64,000 nucleotides of DNA from Stenotrophomonas sp. 364 (GCF_009832905.1 NZ_CP047135.1:598001-662000); one strand, 5' to 3'; shown: positions 34,942-44,459, counted from the stretch's first letter. Translations and numbers: made by a program. The notes: a model not told the origin generated them from the sequence alone.

Positions 34942-34983
34942 AGCCTGCTCAAAACAGGATTGAAATGCGATAATCCAGCCAGG

Positions 34984-35060
34984 GCGCCCGTAGCTCAACT
35001 GGATAGAGCACCGGCCTTCTAAGCCGGCGGTTACAGGTTCGATTCCTGTCGGGCGCACCA
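34984..35060 (+). tRNA. tRNA-Arg (anticodon TCT)
   Basis: A 77-base cloverleaf. The acceptor arms GCGCCCG / CGGGCGC pair, the anticodon loop is CTTCTAA, and CCA is encoded. It lies 42 bases after tRNA-Pro. Confidence 0.97.
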
Positions 35061-35095
35061 TCAGGTGCATGCGTCAGGAAGCAAAGGTTTCAGTG

Positions 35096-35172
35096 GTGGC
35101 TGTAGCTCAGTTGGTTAGAGTTCCGGATTGTGATTCCGGAGGTCGGGGGTTCGAGTCCCCTCAGCCACCCCA
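35096..35172 (+). tRNA. tRNA-His (anticodon GTG)
   Basis: A 77-base cloverleaf with acceptor arms GTGGCTG / CAGCCAC and anticodon loop TTGTGAT. The base before it (G at 35095) can pair with C73, giving the extra G-1 that HisRS requires. CCA is encoded. Confidence 0.97.
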
Positions 35173-35208
35173 CTGATTTGAAACTGGTTCGCCGAAAGTG
35201 AATCAGGG

Positions 35209-35236
35209 TTGCAAAAGACGACACACGCGTTACACT
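35209..35236 (+). promoter_or_regulatory. Probable promoter of the first tRNA-Lys
   Basis: TTGCAA (35209-35214) and TACACT (35231-35236) are 16 bases apart, and the -10 ends 17 bases before tRNA-Lys. The gene may therefore be expressed apart from the Pro-Arg-His unit. Confidence 0.6.
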
Positions 35237-35253
35237 GTGCGTCTCAGTTTTCA

Positions 35254-35329
35254 GGGCTGTTAGCTCAGTTGGTAGAGCAGTTGACTCTTAATCAATAGGT
35301 CCAAGGTTCGAATCCTTGACAGCCCACCA
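35254..35329 (+). tRNA. tRNA-Lys (anticodon CTT), copy 1
   Basis: A 76-base cloverleaf. The acceptor arms GGGCTGT / ACAGCCC pair, the anticodon loop is CTCTTAA, and CCA is encoded. It is identical to the copy at 35954. Confidence 0.97.
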
Positions 35330-35335
35330 AGACAG

Positions 35336-35366
35336 AAGCCACCTGGTCATCCAGGTGGCTTTTTTC
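35336..35366 (+). terminator. Terminator after tRNA-Lys copy 1
   Basis: An 11-bp stem (AAGCCACCTGG / CCAGGTGGCTT) with a TCAT loop and a T-run lies seven bases after the tRNA. Confidence 0.93.
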
Positions 35367-35528
35367 TTGTCTGGCGTTCCCGGAATGCTGACTGGAGAGT
35401 AGCCCCCTTGAGTCAAGGGGGCGCGGCGAAGCCGCGGGGATGTGGGTGCTGATGAGAGGGGCCCGCGTCTTGCGCAGCAAGGCGTGGGGCTGCGGCGCGA
35501 TTGCGCGGCAGCTACCCCACCAAGACAG

Positions 35529-35558
35529 AAGCCACCTGGTCATCCAGGTGGCTTTTTT
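35529..35558 (+). terminator. Duplicated tRNA-Lys terminator, second copy
   Basis: Same stem, loop and T-run as at 35336, carried by the tandem duplication. No tRNA precedes it directly. Confidence 0.88.
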
Positions 35559-35734
35559 CTTGTCTGGCGTTCCCGGAATGCCGACCCGGAATGCCGACTG
35601 GAGAGGAGCCCCCTTGAATCAAGGGGGCGCGGCGAAGCCGCGGGGATGTGGGTGTTGATGAGAGGGGCTCGCGTCTTGCGTAGCAAGGCGTGGGGCTGCG
35701 GCGCGATTGCGCGGCAGCTACCCCGCCAAGACAG

Positions 35735-35764
35735 AAGCCACCTGGTCATCCAGGTGCCTTTTTT
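35735..35764 (+). terminator. Duplicated tRNA-Lys terminator, third copy
   Basis: Same hairpin with one mismatch on the right arm (GGTGCCTT for GGTGGCTT), still followed by a T-run. Confidence 0.8.
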
Positions 35765-35789
35765 CTTGCCAGCGATTCCGCAAGCGCCC

Positions 35790-35815
35790 GTAGTGCCGAG
35801 CTACGCTCGGCAACC
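35790..35815 (+). repeat. SMAG/GTAG REP palindrome
   Basis: GTAGTGCCGAGCTACGCTCGG contains the arms TGCCGAGC / GCTCGGCA. A partial inverted copy follows (GTAAGGCCGAGCAGC near 35818). Confidence 0.68.
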
Positions 35816-35846
35816 ACGTAAGGCCGAGCAGCATCGCGACTCCGCC

Positions 35847-35869
35847 AGCCGGGCAGGGCCCGGCTCTAC
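35847..35869 (-). repeat. SMAG/GTAG REP palindrome (minus orientation)
   Basis: The arms AGCCGGGC / GCCCGGCT end with CTAC at 35866-35869. The arm sequence is the same as in the element at 1339. Confidence 0.68.
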
Positions 35870-35907
35870 CATCGGGGTGCTGTTTCTCACCCGTTTAGAA
35901 AAAGTGC

Positions 35908-35937
35908 TTGCATCCCCGTCGGGAAATCCAGCATAAT
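35908..35937 (+). promoter_or_regulatory. Sigma-70 promoter of tRNA-Lys copy 2
   Basis: TTGCAT (35908-35913) and CATAAT (35932-35937) are 18 bases apart, and the -10 ends 16 bases before the tRNA. Confidence 0.75.
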
Positions 35938-35953
35938 TCGCCTCCCGATTTTC

Positions 35954-36029
35954 GGGCTGTTAGCTCAGTTGGTAGAGCAGTTGACTCTTAATCAATAGGT
36001 CCAAGGTTCGAATCCTTGACAGCCCACCA
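35954..36029 (+). tRNA. tRNA-Lys (anticodon CTT), copy 2
   Basis: Identical over 76 bases to the copy at 35254, with its own promoter and its own version of the trailer terminator. Confidence 0.97.
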
Positions 36030-36035
36030 AGACGA

Positions 36036-36065
36036 AAGCCATCTGGTCATCCAGGTGGCTTTTTT
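36036..36065 (+). terminator. Terminator after tRNA-Lys copy 2
   Basis: Fourth version of the same hairpin (AAGCCATCTGG / CCAGGTGGCTT, TCAT loop) followed by TTTTTTC. Confidence 0.9.
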
Positions 36066-36096
36066 CTTGCCCGGCGTTCGCGTGCGACGCAACCCG

Positions 36097-36121
36097 GTAG
36101 TGCCGAGCCACGCTGTGCAAC
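36097..36121 (+). repeat. Decayed SMAG/GTAG palindrome
   Basis: GTAGTGCCGAGCCACGCTGTGC resembles the element at 35790, but the right arm has mismatches, so the stem is only partly formed. Confidence 0.45.
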
Positions 36122-36294
36122 GGTCCAGCGCGCGAGGATCTCATTGCGCACGTCGCTGCCATGACCTCCCGCCGCCCGCCGCGCCGAACACGTCACGGGG
36201 TTTTCCCAACCTGCAACGTCGCGCACGGTCTGTGCCTGGCAACCGCGTTTCACTCGACGTACCGCGCCAACGGCGCCTGTTCGAGGCAGCAACG

Positions 36295-36558
36295 ATGACG
36301 CTTCCCACCTTCGCCGGACTCATGCTGGCCGCCTTTGCCGGTACCGCGCTGGCGGCCGACGCGCCGCCGCAGGCCGTACCGCCGACGGTACAGGCGCAGT
36401 ACGCCACCACGGTGGTTCGCCATGACATGGCGCCGGGCACGTTCGTGCCTGCCATCCCGCTCGCAGACGTGCCGGCCCATCCTTACGCGCAGACCGTGCT
36501 GCGTACCGACCTGGCCGAGGGTGAATTCCTGCCCGCCCAGGCCGTGCCAACCGACTGA
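36295..36558 (+). CDS. Small exported protein of unknown function with an internal repeat
   Basis: An 87-residue protein. A signal peptide covers about residues 1-20 (MTLPTFAGLMLAAF... ending TALAAD), so it is probably periplasmic or secreted. The mature part contains two similar 15-residue units, TVVRHDMAPGTFVPA and TVLRTDLAEGEFLPA, separated by a Pro-rich spacer. The ribosome site is weak (CGAGG). It lies 58 bases before the ClC gene on the same strand. I do not recognise the family. Confidence 0.65.
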   Translation: MTLPTFAGLMLAAFAGTALAADAPPQAVPPTVQAQYATTVVRHDMAPGTFVPAIPLADVPAHPYAQTVLRTDLAEGEFLPAQAVPTD

Positions 36559-36616
36559 TTCGGCCGCCGCTGCCGCCAGTCACTGCACATCGCGTGGATC
36601 GGTCCGGTGGAACACT

Positions 36617-37960
36617 ATGGGCATGGATACCCCGTCGCCTTCGTCGCGCACGCGCTGGCTCGGCTCGCGGCAGCAATGGTTCGAGCGCTTGGCGCTGTGG
36701 GGCGGGGCAGTGGCGGTGGCGCTGGCCGCCATCCTGTTCGCCAAGGCCAGCGACGCGGCATTCGCGCTGTTCCGGCGCATCTACGATGCCTCGCCGTGGT
36801 GGCCGCTGCTGCTCACCCCGGCCGTGTTCGGCCTGTTGGCCTGGCTCACCCATGGTGCGCTCAAGCCCACCCGCGGCAGCGGCATTCCGCAGGTGATCGC
36901 CGCGTTGGACAAGCCCGATGCCGACTTCCGCCAGCGCAACCTGTCGCTGCCGGTGTCTGTCGGCAAGCTGGGGCTCACGGTGCTGGCCTTGCTGGGCGGG
37001 GCGTCGGTCGGGCGCGAAGGCCCCACCGTGCATGTCGGGGCCAGCCTGATGTACGTGATCGGGCGTGCGCTGGGCTTCCGCGACCCGCGCCACGCCGGCC
37101 ACTTCCTGTTGGCCGGTGGTGCGGCGGGCATCGCGGCGGCGTTCAACACCCCGTTGGCCGGGGTGGTGTTCGCCATCGAGGAGCTGTCCGGGCGGCTGGA
37201 GCACCGTTTCTCGGGTGCACTGCTGACCGCGGTGATCGTGGGCGGCGTGGTTTCGTTGGGGTTGCTGGGCAATTACACCTACTTCGGCCGGGTCGATGTC
37301 GCATTGCCGCTCGGCATGGGCTGGCTGGCGGTGCTGTTGTGCGGGGTGGTCGGCGGTCTGGCCGGGGGCCTGTTCAGCCGCGTGGTGCTGGCCGCCATGG
37401 ACGGTCGCCCGCGCTGGCTGGGGCGCGCGCGGGCGTCGCGGCCGGTGCTGTTCGCCGCCGCGTGCGGGCTGCTGCTGGCGCTGCTGGGACTGGTGTTCGG
37501 CGCGGGCGCGTTCGGCACCGGTTACGAGCAGGCCCGCGGGCTGGTGCAGGGGCAGGCGCTGGTCGGGCACGAATTCGGGCTGATGAAGCTGGCTGCCAAC
37601 CTGGTGTCCTACATCGCGGGCATCCCGGGCGGGCTGTTCTCGCCCGCGCTGGCGGTCGGGGCCGGCATCGGCCACAACCTGGCCGCACTGCTGCCGGGGG
37701 TGGACCCGTCGGCGGTGGTGCTGCTGGGCATGTGTGCCTACCTCACCGGGGTCACCCAGGCGCCCTTGACCTCGGCGGTCATCTCCATGGAGCTGACCGA
37801 CAACACGGACATGCTGCTGCCGATCCTGGCGGCGGTGCTGCTGGCGCGCGCGGTGTCCTCGCTGGTCTGCCACCAGCCGATCTATCGCGCGCTGGCGCAG
37901 CGGCTGCTGGCGGCGATGCCCGCCGCGCCCGCGCCGGTGGTGGGTCGGCCAGATGTCTGA
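36617..37960 (+). CDS. ClC-type H+/Cl- antiporter
   Basis: A 447-residue inner-membrane transporter of the chloride channel family. The chloride-binding motifs are GSGIPQ, GREGPTVH with the gating Glu134, and GGLFSPAL. The internal proton glutamate is retained (Glu189 in FAIEEL, matching E. coli Glu203), which favours a proton-coupled exchanger over a passive channel. Start: the ATG at 36617 follows GGTGG; an ATG six bases on would remove two residues. Such exchangers support extreme acid resistance or voltage balance. Confidence 0.92.
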   Translation: MGMDTPSPSSRTRWLGSRQQWFERLALWGGAVAVALAAILFAKASDAAFALFRRIYDASPWWPLLLTPAVFGLLAWLTHGALKPTRGSGIPQVIAALDKPDADFRQRNLSLPVSVGKLGLTVLALLGGASVGREGPTVHVGASLMYVIGRALGFRDPRHAGHFLLAGGAAGIAAAFNTPLAGVVFAIEELSGRLEHRFSGALLTAVIVGGVVSLGLLGNYTYFGRVDVALPLGMGWLAVLLCGVVGGLAGGLFSRVVLAAMDGRPRWLGRARASRPVLFAAACGLLLALLGLVFGAGAFGTGYEQARGLVQGQALVGHEFGLMKLAANLVSYIAGIPGGLFSPALAVGAGIGHNLAALLPGVDPSAVVLLGMCAYLTGVTQAPLTSAVISMELTDNTDMLLPILAAVLLARAVSSLVCHQPIYRALAQRLLAAMPAAPAPVVGRPDV

Positions 37961-38047
37961 ATGCGGAGCGCGCTGCCTGTCGGTGGCGCCAACAGCGCTT
38001 TTTCTTTGCCTCCAGCCCTGCAACAATGGCGGGCTGAGCATCTGCTC

Positions 38048-38132
<85 letters not shown>

Positions 38133-38369
38133 TCCCATTCCCGGCGCTGGCCGGCACCATGACGATGGGCACGTCCCGGATCCCGGGAGACGGCGGCATG
38201 CTGCCCTGGTGCGCCTTCAGGGCCGCGCCCGGCCCGCGCTGGCGGCGCTGGCCGTTATCGGCGAAACTACAGGGCTGCGGCGGGCATGCGCGTCAACGAC
38301 CCCGCGTTCTAAACCCGTTCCATCCATCACATCGTGCCGGGGGCGTTGCCGCCGGTGGCAGGAGTCAAC
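38133..38369. other. Leader region of tig
   Basis: These 237 bases between tRNA-Leu and tig show no ORF, no clear terminator and no clear promoter. The tig ribosome site is CAGGAG at 38359-38364. Confidence 0.5.
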
Positions 38370-39665
38370 ATGCAAGCTTCGATCGAATCCACTGGCAATC
38401 TGGAACGCCGCCTGACCTTCTCGCTGCCGGAAGACCGCCTGCAGACCCACATCAGTGGCCGTCTGGGCGAAATCGCCCGCACCGCGCGGATCAAGGGCTT
38501 CCGCCCGGGCAAGATCCCGGCCAAGGTGATCGAACAGCGTTTCGGCCAGCAGGTCCGCAGCGAAGCCGTCGACGGCCTGCTGCGCGAGACCTTCGATGCC
38601 GCCCTGCGTGAGCACGAGCTGCGCATCGCCGGCACCCCGCGCATCGACAAGGGCGAGGAAGGCGAATTCTCCTTCGTGGCCACCGTCGAGCTGATTCCGG
38701 ACTTCGGCGACGTGGACGTCAGCAAGCTGACCGTGGTGCGCCACAGCGCCGAGATCAGCGATGCCGACATCGACCAGATGATCACCAACCTGCGCGAACA
38801 GCGCCGCAGCTGGAGCCCGGTCACCCGTGGCGCGCAGGAAGGCGACCTGGTCGCGCTGGAAACCTTCTCCCAGGCCGGCGATGAGCGCCTGCCGGCCGAA
38901 GGCAGCGAAAAGGGCAGCGTCATCGTGGGTCAGGGCATGATGTTCGAGCAGATCGAGCAGGGCATGATTGGCATGACCAAGGGTGAAGAAAAGACCCTGG
39001 ACGTCGAATTCCCGGCTGACTGGCGCGTGCCGGCCCTGGCGGGCAAGCAGGTGAAGGTCACCGTCAAGGCCGTGGACGTCTCCGCGCCGGTGCTGCCGGA
39101 CGTGGATGAAGACTTCATCAAGAGCTTCGGCGTGAAGGGCGGCGACGAGGAGCAGTTCCGCAAGGACATCCGCGCCAACCTGGAGCGCGAACTGAAGGGT
39201 GCTCTGATGAACCGCCTGCGCCGCGAAGTGGGCGAGCAGCTGATCGCCGCTTACGCGTCGGTCGAAATGCCGCCGCGCCTGGTCGAGAACGAAGCCCGTG
39301 CCATGCTGGGCCAGCAGATCGAGCAGATCCGCCGCAGCGGCCGCAACCCGGGCGAAATCCCGGCCGATGCCCATGAGGGCTTCAAGGACGCCGCCGCCAA
39401 GCGCGTGCTGGTCGGCCTGCTGGTGGGCGAAGTGGCCCGCAAGAACGACCTGCGGCTGGACCCCAAGCGCCTGAATGAAACCATGCGCCTGATCGCCTCG
39501 ACCTACGAAGAGCCGGAGCAGGTCATTGAGATGTACCGCAATGACCCCCAGCTGATGAGTGGGCTGCAGAATCGTGTGATGGAAGAGCAGGTGATCGACT
39601 GGATCGCCGAGCGCGCCCAGCACACCGAAGAGAAGCTGTCGTTCCAGGACGCGATCCGCCAGTAA
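38370..39665 (+). CDS. tig: Trigger factor
   Basis: A 431-residue ribosome-bound chaperone and peptidyl-prolyl isomerase that meets nascent chains at the exit tunnel. The N-terminal ribosome-docking signature [17 protein letters not shown] covers about residues 43-60. The FKBP-like domain (about 160-240) holds [21 protein letters not shown]. The helical chaperone domain fills the rest. The ATG at 38370 follows CAGGAG. It heads the conserved order tig-clpP-clpX-lon. Confidence 0.97.
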   Translation: MQASIESTGNLERRLTFSLPEDRLQTHISGRLGEIARTARIKGFRPGKIPAKVIEQRFGQQVRSEAVDGLLRETFDAALREHELRIAGTPRIDKGEEGEFSFVATVELIPDFGDVDVSKLTVVRHSAEISDADIDQMITNLREQRRSWSPVTRGAQEGDLVALETFSQAGDERLPAEGSEKGSVIVGQGMMFEQIEQGMIGMTKGEEKTLDVEFPADWRVPALAGKQVKVTVKAVDVSAPVLPDVDEDFIKSFGVKGGDEEQFRKDIRANLERELKGALMNRLRREVGEQLIAAYASVEMPPRLVENEARAMLGQQIEQIRRSGRNPGEIPADAHEGFKDAAAKRVLVGLLVGEVARKNDLRLDPKRLNETMRLIASTYEEPEQVIEMYRNDPQLMSGLQNRVMEEQVIDWIAERAQHTEEKLSFQDAIRQ

Positions 39666-39681
39666 GCGGCCGCGTTTTACG

Positions 39682-39706
39682 CCCCGCGCTCCGGCGCGGG
39701 GTTGTT
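39682..39706 (+). terminator. Terminator-like hairpin between tig and clpP
   Basis: A perfect 8-bp stem (CCCCGCGC / GCGCGGGG) with a TCCG loop is followed by TTGTT. The weak T-run suggests partial read-through into clpP. Confidence 0.7.
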
Positions 39707-39730
39707 CCCCCCAAAATAGGTGCCTCACTA

Positions 39731-40357
39731 ATGGACAACCGAACCACAGCCCTGAACATGGTTCCGATGGTGGTCGAACAGACCAGCCGCGGCGAGCGCG
39801 CCTATGACATCTATTCGCGCCTGTTGAAAGAGCGCCTGATCTTCCTGGTTGGCCCGATCGACGATCACATGGCCAACGTGGTGGTGGCGCAGCTGCTGTT
39901 CCTGGAAGCGGACAACCCGGAAAAGGACATCAGCATCTACATCAACTCGCCCGGTGGCGTGGTCACCGCCGGCATGGCGATCTACGACACCATGCAGTAC
40001 ATCAAGCCGGACGTGAGCACCATCTGCGTCGGGCAGGCCGCCTCGATGGGCGCGCTGCTGCTGGCATCCGGCGCGGCCGGCAAGCGCTACGCGCTGCCGA
40101 ACTCGCGGGTGATGATCCACCAGCCGCTGGGCGGCTTCCAGGGCCAGGCCACGGATATCGACATCCATGCCCGTGAAATCCTGACCCTGCGCTCGCGCCT
40201 GAACGAGGTGCTGGCCAAGCACACCGGCCAGTCGCTGGAGACCATCGCGCGCGATACCGAGCGCGACAACTTCAAGAGCGCCGCCGACGCGGTGGCCTAC
40301 GGGCTGGTGGACCAGGTGCTCGAGCGCCGTCCGGAAGAGTCGATCACCCCGGCATGA
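39731..40357 (+). CDS. clpP: ATP-dependent Clp protease proteolytic subunit
   Basis: A 208-residue serine peptidase that forms the double-ring proteolytic chamber. The catalytic triad is Ser105 (GQAASMGA), His130 (VMIHQP) and Asp179 (TERDNF). A short N-terminal propeptide before [20 protein letters not shown] is expected to be processed off. It works with ClpX, encoded 125 bases downstream. Confidence 0.98.
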   Translation: MDNRTTALNMVPMVVEQTSRGERAYDIYSRLLKERLIFLVGPIDDHMANVVVAQLLFLEADNPEKDISIYINSPGGVVTAGMAIYDTMQYIKPDVSTICVGQAASMGALLLASGAAGKRYALPNSRVMIHQPLGGFQGQATDIDIHAREILTLRSRLNEVLAKHTGQSLETIARDTERDNFKSAADAVAYGLVDQVLERRPEESITPA

Positions 40358-40482
40358 TGCTGCAGCCAGGCCGGCAAACCGGCTTGTTTCCGCGGGGTCG
40401 GGCGGACTGGTGTCCTCCCGACCCTGTGTTATTCTCGAATCGAACCCCCGTTCAGCGGGTGGGGTAACTGGGTAAGCGAAGC

Positions 40483-41772
40483 ATGAGCGAAGACCGCCAA
40501 GGTCGTTCCACGGACACCGGCAAGATCCTCTACTGCTCTTTCTGCGGAAAGAGCCAGCATGAGGTGCGCAAGCTGATTGCGGGCCCGAGCGTGTTCATCT
40601 GCGATGAGTGCGTGGAGCTGTGCAACGACATCATCCGTGAAGAACTCGAGGAAAAGGCCCAGTCGGCGCGCAGTTCGCTGCCCAAGCCGCGCGAGATCCT
40701 CGAGGTCCTTGACCAGTACGTGATTGGCCAGAACCGGGCCAAGCGCACGCTGGCCGTGGCTGTGTACAACCACTACAAGCGCATCGAGAGCCGGCAGAAG
40801 AACGACGAGGTCGAGCTGGCCAAGTCGAACATCCTGCTGGTCGGCCCGACCGGTTCGGGCAAGACGCTGCTGGCCGAAACCCTGGCCCGCCTGCTCAACG
40901 TGCCGTTCACCATGGCCGACGCCACCACGCTGACCGAAGCCGGTTACGTGGGCGAGGACGTGGAAAACATCATCCAGAAGCTGCTGCAGAAGTGCGACTA
41001 CGACGTCGAGAAGGCACAGCAGGGCATCGTCTACATCGATGAAATCGACAAGATCTCGCGCAAGAGCGAGAACCCGTCGATCACCCGTGACGTGTCCGGC
41101 GAAGGCGTCCAGCAGGCCCTGCTGAAGCTGATCGAAGGCACCGTGGCCAGCGTGCCGCCGCAGGGCGGGCGCAAGCATCCCCAGCAGGAATTCCTGCAGG
41201 TGGACACCAAGAACATCCTGTTCATCTGCGGCGGTGCGTTTGCCGGGCTGGACAAGGTGATCCAGGCGCGCTCCAACGATTCGGGCGGCATCGGCTTTGG
41301 CGCCAAGGTCAAGAGCGCCGAGCGCAAGCAGGAGATCGGCAAGGTGCTGGCCGAAGTCGAGCCGGAAGACCTGATCAAGTTCGGCCTGATCCCGGAATTC
41401 GTCGGCCGCCTGCCGGTGGTGGCGACCCTGGAAGAGCTGGACGAGGCCGCCCTGGTGCGGATCCTGACCGAGCCGAAGAACGCCATCACCAAGCAGTTCA
41501 AGAAGCTGTTCGAGATGGAGCACGTCGAGCTGGAGTTCCGCCCCGACGCCCTGGCCGCGATCGCCCGCAAGGCGCTCAAGCGCAAGACCGGTGCCCGTGG
41601 CCTGCGGACCATCGTCGAATCGGTCCTGCTGGACACCATGTACGACCTGCCGTCGGCCGAGAACGTCAGCAAGGTTGTCGTGGATGAATCGGTGATCGAG
41701 CACAAGTCCGAGCCGTACCTGATCTACCAGACCCCGCCGGCCCCTGAACAGAAGGCCGCGGGTGCTGAATAA
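40483..41772 (+). CDS. clpX: ATP-dependent Clp protease ATP-binding subunit
   Basis: A 429-residue AAA+ unfoldase. The N-terminal C4 zinc domain ([10 protein letters not shown]... CDECVELC, residues 15-48) binds substrates and adaptors. Walker A is GPTGSGKT, Walker B is VYIDEIDKI, and the pore loop GYVG is in [11 protein letters not shown]. The IGF loop that docks on ClpP is present (GGIGFGA). It hands unfolded substrates to ClpP. A terminator follows the gene. Confidence 0.98.
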   Translation: MSEDRQGRSTDTGKILYCSFCGKSQHEVRKLIAGPSVFICDECVELCNDIIREELEEKAQSARSSLPKPREILEVLDQYVIGQNRAKRTLAVAVYNHYKRIESRQKNDEVELAKSNILLVGPTGSGKTLLAETLARLLNVPFTMADATTLTEAGYVGEDVENIIQKLLQKCDYDVEKAQQGIVYIDEIDKISRKSENPSITRDVSGEGVQQALLKLIEGTVASVPPQGGRKHPQQEFLQVDTKNILFICGGAFAGLDKVIQARSNDSGGIGFGAKVKSAERKQEIGKVLAEVEPEDLIKFGLIPEFVGRLPVVATLEELDEAALVRILTEPKNAITKQFKKLFEMEHVELEFRPDALAAIARKALKRKTGARGLRTIVESVLLDTMYDLPSAENVSKVVVDESVIEHKSEPYLIYQTPPAPEQKAAGAE

Positions 41773-41813
41773 TCGGCTCAAGCAATTGAATTGATAGAAG
41801 TTTTTCAGAACAG

Positions 41814-41842
41814 CTTGCATCTAGAAGCCGATGGCCCCATAA
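41814..41842 (+). promoter_or_regulatory. Heat-shock (sigma-32-type) promoter of lon
   Basis: CTTGCAT (41814-41820) and CCCCATAA (41835-41842), 14 bases apart, match the sigma-32 pattern CTTGAAA / CCCCATNT with two -35 mismatches. The -10 starts in the left arm and runs into the loop of the clpX terminator. E. coli lon also has a sigma-32 promoter with a CCCCATAT -10 box. Confidence 0.6.
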
Positions 41843-41862
41843 CGAGGCCATCGGCTTTTTTT
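41825..41862 (+). terminator. Rho-independent terminator of clpX
   Basis: A 12-bp stem (AAGCCGATGGCC / GGCCATCGGCTT) with a nine-base loop is followed by a T-run. It lies about 50 bases after the clpX stop. Confidence 0.92.
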
Positions 41863-41915
41863 GTATCCGGGCGAGGCCGCCCGGAGGCCATCCCCACTGT
41901 TCCACTGGAGCCCAC

Positions 41916-44381
41916 ATGGCCCGTTCCCCAATTGAGACTCTCGACCTGCCGGTACTGCCGCTGCGTGACGTGGTGGTGTTCCCGCACATGGTCATTCCGC
42001 TGTTTGTCGGCCGCGACAAGTCCATGCACGCGCTGGAACAGGCGATGGCGGCGGACAAGCGCATCCTGTTGCTGGCGCAGAAGTCGGCCGAGACCGACGA
42101 TCCCACCGCCGCCGACCTCTACCAGGTCGGCACGCTGGCCCAGGTGCTGCAGCTGCTTAAGCTGCCCGACGGCACCATCAAGGTGCTGGTCGAAGGCCTG
42201 TCGCGGGTCAATGTCACCCAGGTCACCGAGCGCGACGGCGCGCTGCAGGGCATCGCCACCGAAATCGAATCGGACGAGTCGCGCGAGCCGCGCGAGATCG
42301 AAGCGATCGCCCGCTCGCTGATGTCGCTGTTCGAGCAGTACGTCAAAACCAACCGCAAGCTGCCGCCGGAACTGCTACAGACCCTGGCCGGCATCGATGA
42401 ACCGGCGCGCCTGGCCGACACCATCGCCGCGCACATCAGCGTGCGCCTGGCCGACAAGCAGCGCCTGCTGGAAACCCTGCAGATCGGTGACCGGCTGGAA
42501 ATGCTGGTGGGCCTGGTCGACGGCGAAATCGACGTGCAGCAGATGGAAAAGCGCATCCGCGGCCGCGTGAAGTCGCAGATGGAAAAGAGCCAGCGCGAGT
42601 ACTACCTCAACGAGCAGATGAAGGCCATCCAGAAAGAACTGGGTGACCTCGACGACGCGCCCGGCGAGCTGGACGAACTGGCCCGCAAGATCGCCGAGGC
42701 GGGCATGCCCAAGCCGGTGGAAACCAAGGCCAAGGCCGAGCTCAACAAGCTCAAGCAGATGTCGCCGATGTCGGCCGAAGCTGCGGTCGTGCGCAACTAC
42801 CTGGACTGGCTGCTGGGCGTGCCGTGGAAGAAGCGCACCAAGGTGCGCAAGGACCTCAAGGCCGCGCAGGACACGCTGGATGCCGATCACTTCGGCCTGG
42901 ACAAGGTCAAGGACCGCATCCTGGAGTACCTGGCGGTGCAGTCGCGCGTGAAGCAGATGAAGGGCCCGATCCTGTGCCTGGTCGGCCCGCCCGGCGTGGG
43001 CAAGACCTCGCTCGGCCAGTCCATCGCCAAGGCCACCAACCGCAAGTTCGTGCGCATGAGCCTGGGCGGCGTGCGCGACGAGGCCGAAATCCGCGGCCAC
43101 CGTCGCACCTACGTCGGCTCCATGCCGGGCCGCATCGTGCAGAACCTCAACAAGGTGGGCAGCAAGAACGCGCTGTTCGTGCTGGACGAGATCGACAAGA
43201 TGTCGATGGACTTCCGTGGCGATCCGTCGTCGGCGCTGTTGGAAGTGCTGGATCCCGAGCAGAACAACGCGTTCAACGACCACTACCTGGAAGTGGACCT
43301 GGACCTGTCCGAAGTGATGTTCGTGGCGACCTCCAACTCGCTCAACATTCCCGGCCCGCTGCTGGACCGCATGGAAGTGATCCGCATCCCCGGCTATACC
43401 GAGGATGAAAAGCTCAACATCGCCATGCGCTACCTGGTGCCCAAGCAGCTCAAGGCCAACGGCCTGAAGCCGGAGGAACTGGAGATCGAGGCCGACGCCA
43501 TCCAGGACATCGTGCGTTACTACACGCGCGAATCGGGCGTGCGCAACCTCGAGCGCGAAGTGGCCAAGATCTGCCGCAAGGTGGTCAAGGAAATCGCGCT
43601 GGCCGGCCCCGCCGGGCTGCCCAAGCCGGCCAAGGCCGGCAAGAAGGGCGGTGCGAAGAAGAAGGCACTGGTGGTGGTCACCGGCAAGAACCTGGACAAG
43701 TACCTGGGCGTGCGCCGGGTCGATTTCGGCCGCGCCGAAGAACAGAACGAGATCGGCCTGGTCACCGGTCTGGCCTGGACCGAAGTGGGCGGCGACCTGC
43801 TGCAGATCGAATCGACCCTGGTCCCGGGCAAGGGCCAGCTGATCCTGACCGGCCAGCTGGGCAACGTGATGAAGGAATCGGCCTCGGCCGCCCTGTCGGT
43901 GGTGCGTTCGCGTGCCGAGCGGCTGGGCATCGACAACGAGTTCCTGCAGAAGCACGACGTGCACGTGCACGTGCCCGACGGCAGCACCCCGAAGGATGGC
44001 CCCAGTGCCGGCATCGCGATGGTGACCTCGCTGGTGTCCACGCTGACCAAGGTGCCGATCCGCGCCGAAGTGGCGATGACCGGCGAGATCACCCTGCGTG
44101 GCCGCGTCACCGCGATCGGCGGGTTGAAGGAGAAGCTGCTGGCCGCGCTGCGTGGCGGCATCACCACGGTGATCATCCCCGAGGAGAACCGCAAGGACCT
44201 GGCGGACATCCCGGCCAATGTCACCCGTGATCTGAAGATCATCCCGGTGAAGTGGATCGAGGAAGTGCTGGACCTGGCGCTGGAGACCCCGCTCACCCCC
44301 AAGAAGGCCAAGAAGGATGGGGCGCGCGTCACAGTGCGCGGCAAGAGCAAGACAGCTTCCACCACGCGCGTCAAGCATTGA
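41916..44381 (+). CDS. lon: ATP-dependent protease Lon
   Basis: An 821-residue AAA+ protease that degrades damaged and regulatory proteins. The N-terminal LON domain begins [19 protein letters not shown], Walker A is [11 protein letters not shown], and the Ser-Lys catalytic dyad is Ser697 (DGPSAG) with Lys740 (GGLKEKLL). A Lys/Ala-rich insert of about 20 residues ([13 protein letters not shown]) lies between the AAA+ and protease domains, and the C-terminus is a short basic tail. The GGAG ribosome site is 6 bases before the ATG. A heat-shock-like promoter lies upstream. Confidence 0.98.
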   Translation: MARSPIETLDLPVLPLRDVVVFPHMVIPLFVGRDKSMHALEQAMAADKRILLLAQKSAETDDPTAADLYQVGTLAQVLQLLKLPDGTIKVLVEGLSRVNVTQVTERDGALQGIATEIESDESREPREIEAIARSLMSLFEQYVKTNRKLPPELLQTLAGIDEPARLADTIAAHISVRLADKQRLLETLQIGDRLEMLVGLVDGEIDVQQMEKRIRGRVKSQMEKSQREYYLNEQMKAIQKELGDLDDAPGELDELARKIAEAGMPKPVETKAKAELNKLKQMSPMSAEAAVVRNYLDWLLGVPWKKRTKVRKDLKAAQDTLDADHFGLDKVKDRILEYLAVQSRVKQMKGPILCLVGPPGVGKTSLGQSIAKATNRKFVRMSLGGVRDEAEIRGHRRTYVGSMPGRIVQNLNKVGSKNALFVLDEIDKMSMDFRGDPSSALLEVLDPEQNNAFNDHYLEVDLDLSEVMFVATSNSLNIPGPLLDRMEVIRIPGYTEDEKLNIAMRYLVPKQLKANGLKPEELEIEADAIQDIVRYYTRESGVRNLEREVAKICRKVVKEIALAGPAGLPKPAKAGKKGGAKKKALVVVTGKNLDKYLGVRRVDFGRAEEQNEIGLVTGLAWTEVGGDLLQIESTLVPGKGQLILTGQLGNVMKESASAALSVVRSRAERLGIDNEFLQKHDVHVHVPDGSTPKDGPSAGIAMVTSLVSTLTKVPIRAEVAMTGEITLRGRVTAIGGLKEKLLAALRGGITTVIIPEENRKDLADIPANVTRDLKIIPVKWIEEVLDLALETPLTPKKAKKDGARVTVRGKSKTASTTRVKH

Positions 44382-44430
44382 CGTGTGCTGTCGAAATGCC
44401 CGAAACCCGCGTCGTTATTGGCTTTTCAGC

Positions 44431-44459
44431 TTGCGCGGGTAGGGGTGCACTGGTATAAA
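44431..44459 (+). promoter_or_regulatory. Sigma-70 promoter of hupB
   Basis: TTGCGC (44431-44436) and TATAAA (44454-44459) are 17 bases apart. The predicted transcript has a leader of about 120 bases before the hupB ATG. Confidence 0.75.

Larger units (their letters stand above)
35323..35721 (+). repeat. Tandem duplication of the tRNA-Lys 3' end and trailer (about 193 and 206 bp)
   Basis: The segment from the last bases of tRNA-Lys (CCCACCAAGACAG) through a terminator hairpin and about 150 bases of trailer is present twice, at 35323-35515 and 35516-35721. The copies differ by a few substitutions and by a 13-base duplication of GGAATGCCGACCC type in the second. A third copy of only the start and terminator follows at 35722. 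It points to unequal exchange in a former tRNA-Lys array. Confidence 0.85.

Noticed and set aside
35400..35720. CRISPR-like array in the repeated region after tRNA-Lys
   Set aside because: Units are about 200 bp with conserved content, not short repeats with unique spacers, and no cas gene is near.
34865..36029. Integration site for a genomic island at the tRNA cluster
   Set aside because: No integrase gene or direct repeat of a tRNA 3' end flanking foreign genes is present. The repeated tRNA-Lys end at 35516 belongs to the trailer duplication.
36320..38041. A 573-codon open frame on the minus strand across the ClC gene
   Set aside because: Rich in Arg/Gln/His/Pro without motifs. The plus-strand ClC antiporter explains the region.
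39666..40482. Sigma-32 promoter for clpP or clpX
   Set aside because: No CTTGAAA/CCCCAT-like pair with proper spacing was found before either gene.
42375..44378. A 667-codon open frame on the minus strand
   Set aside because: It is the shadow of lon; there is no start signal or motif.
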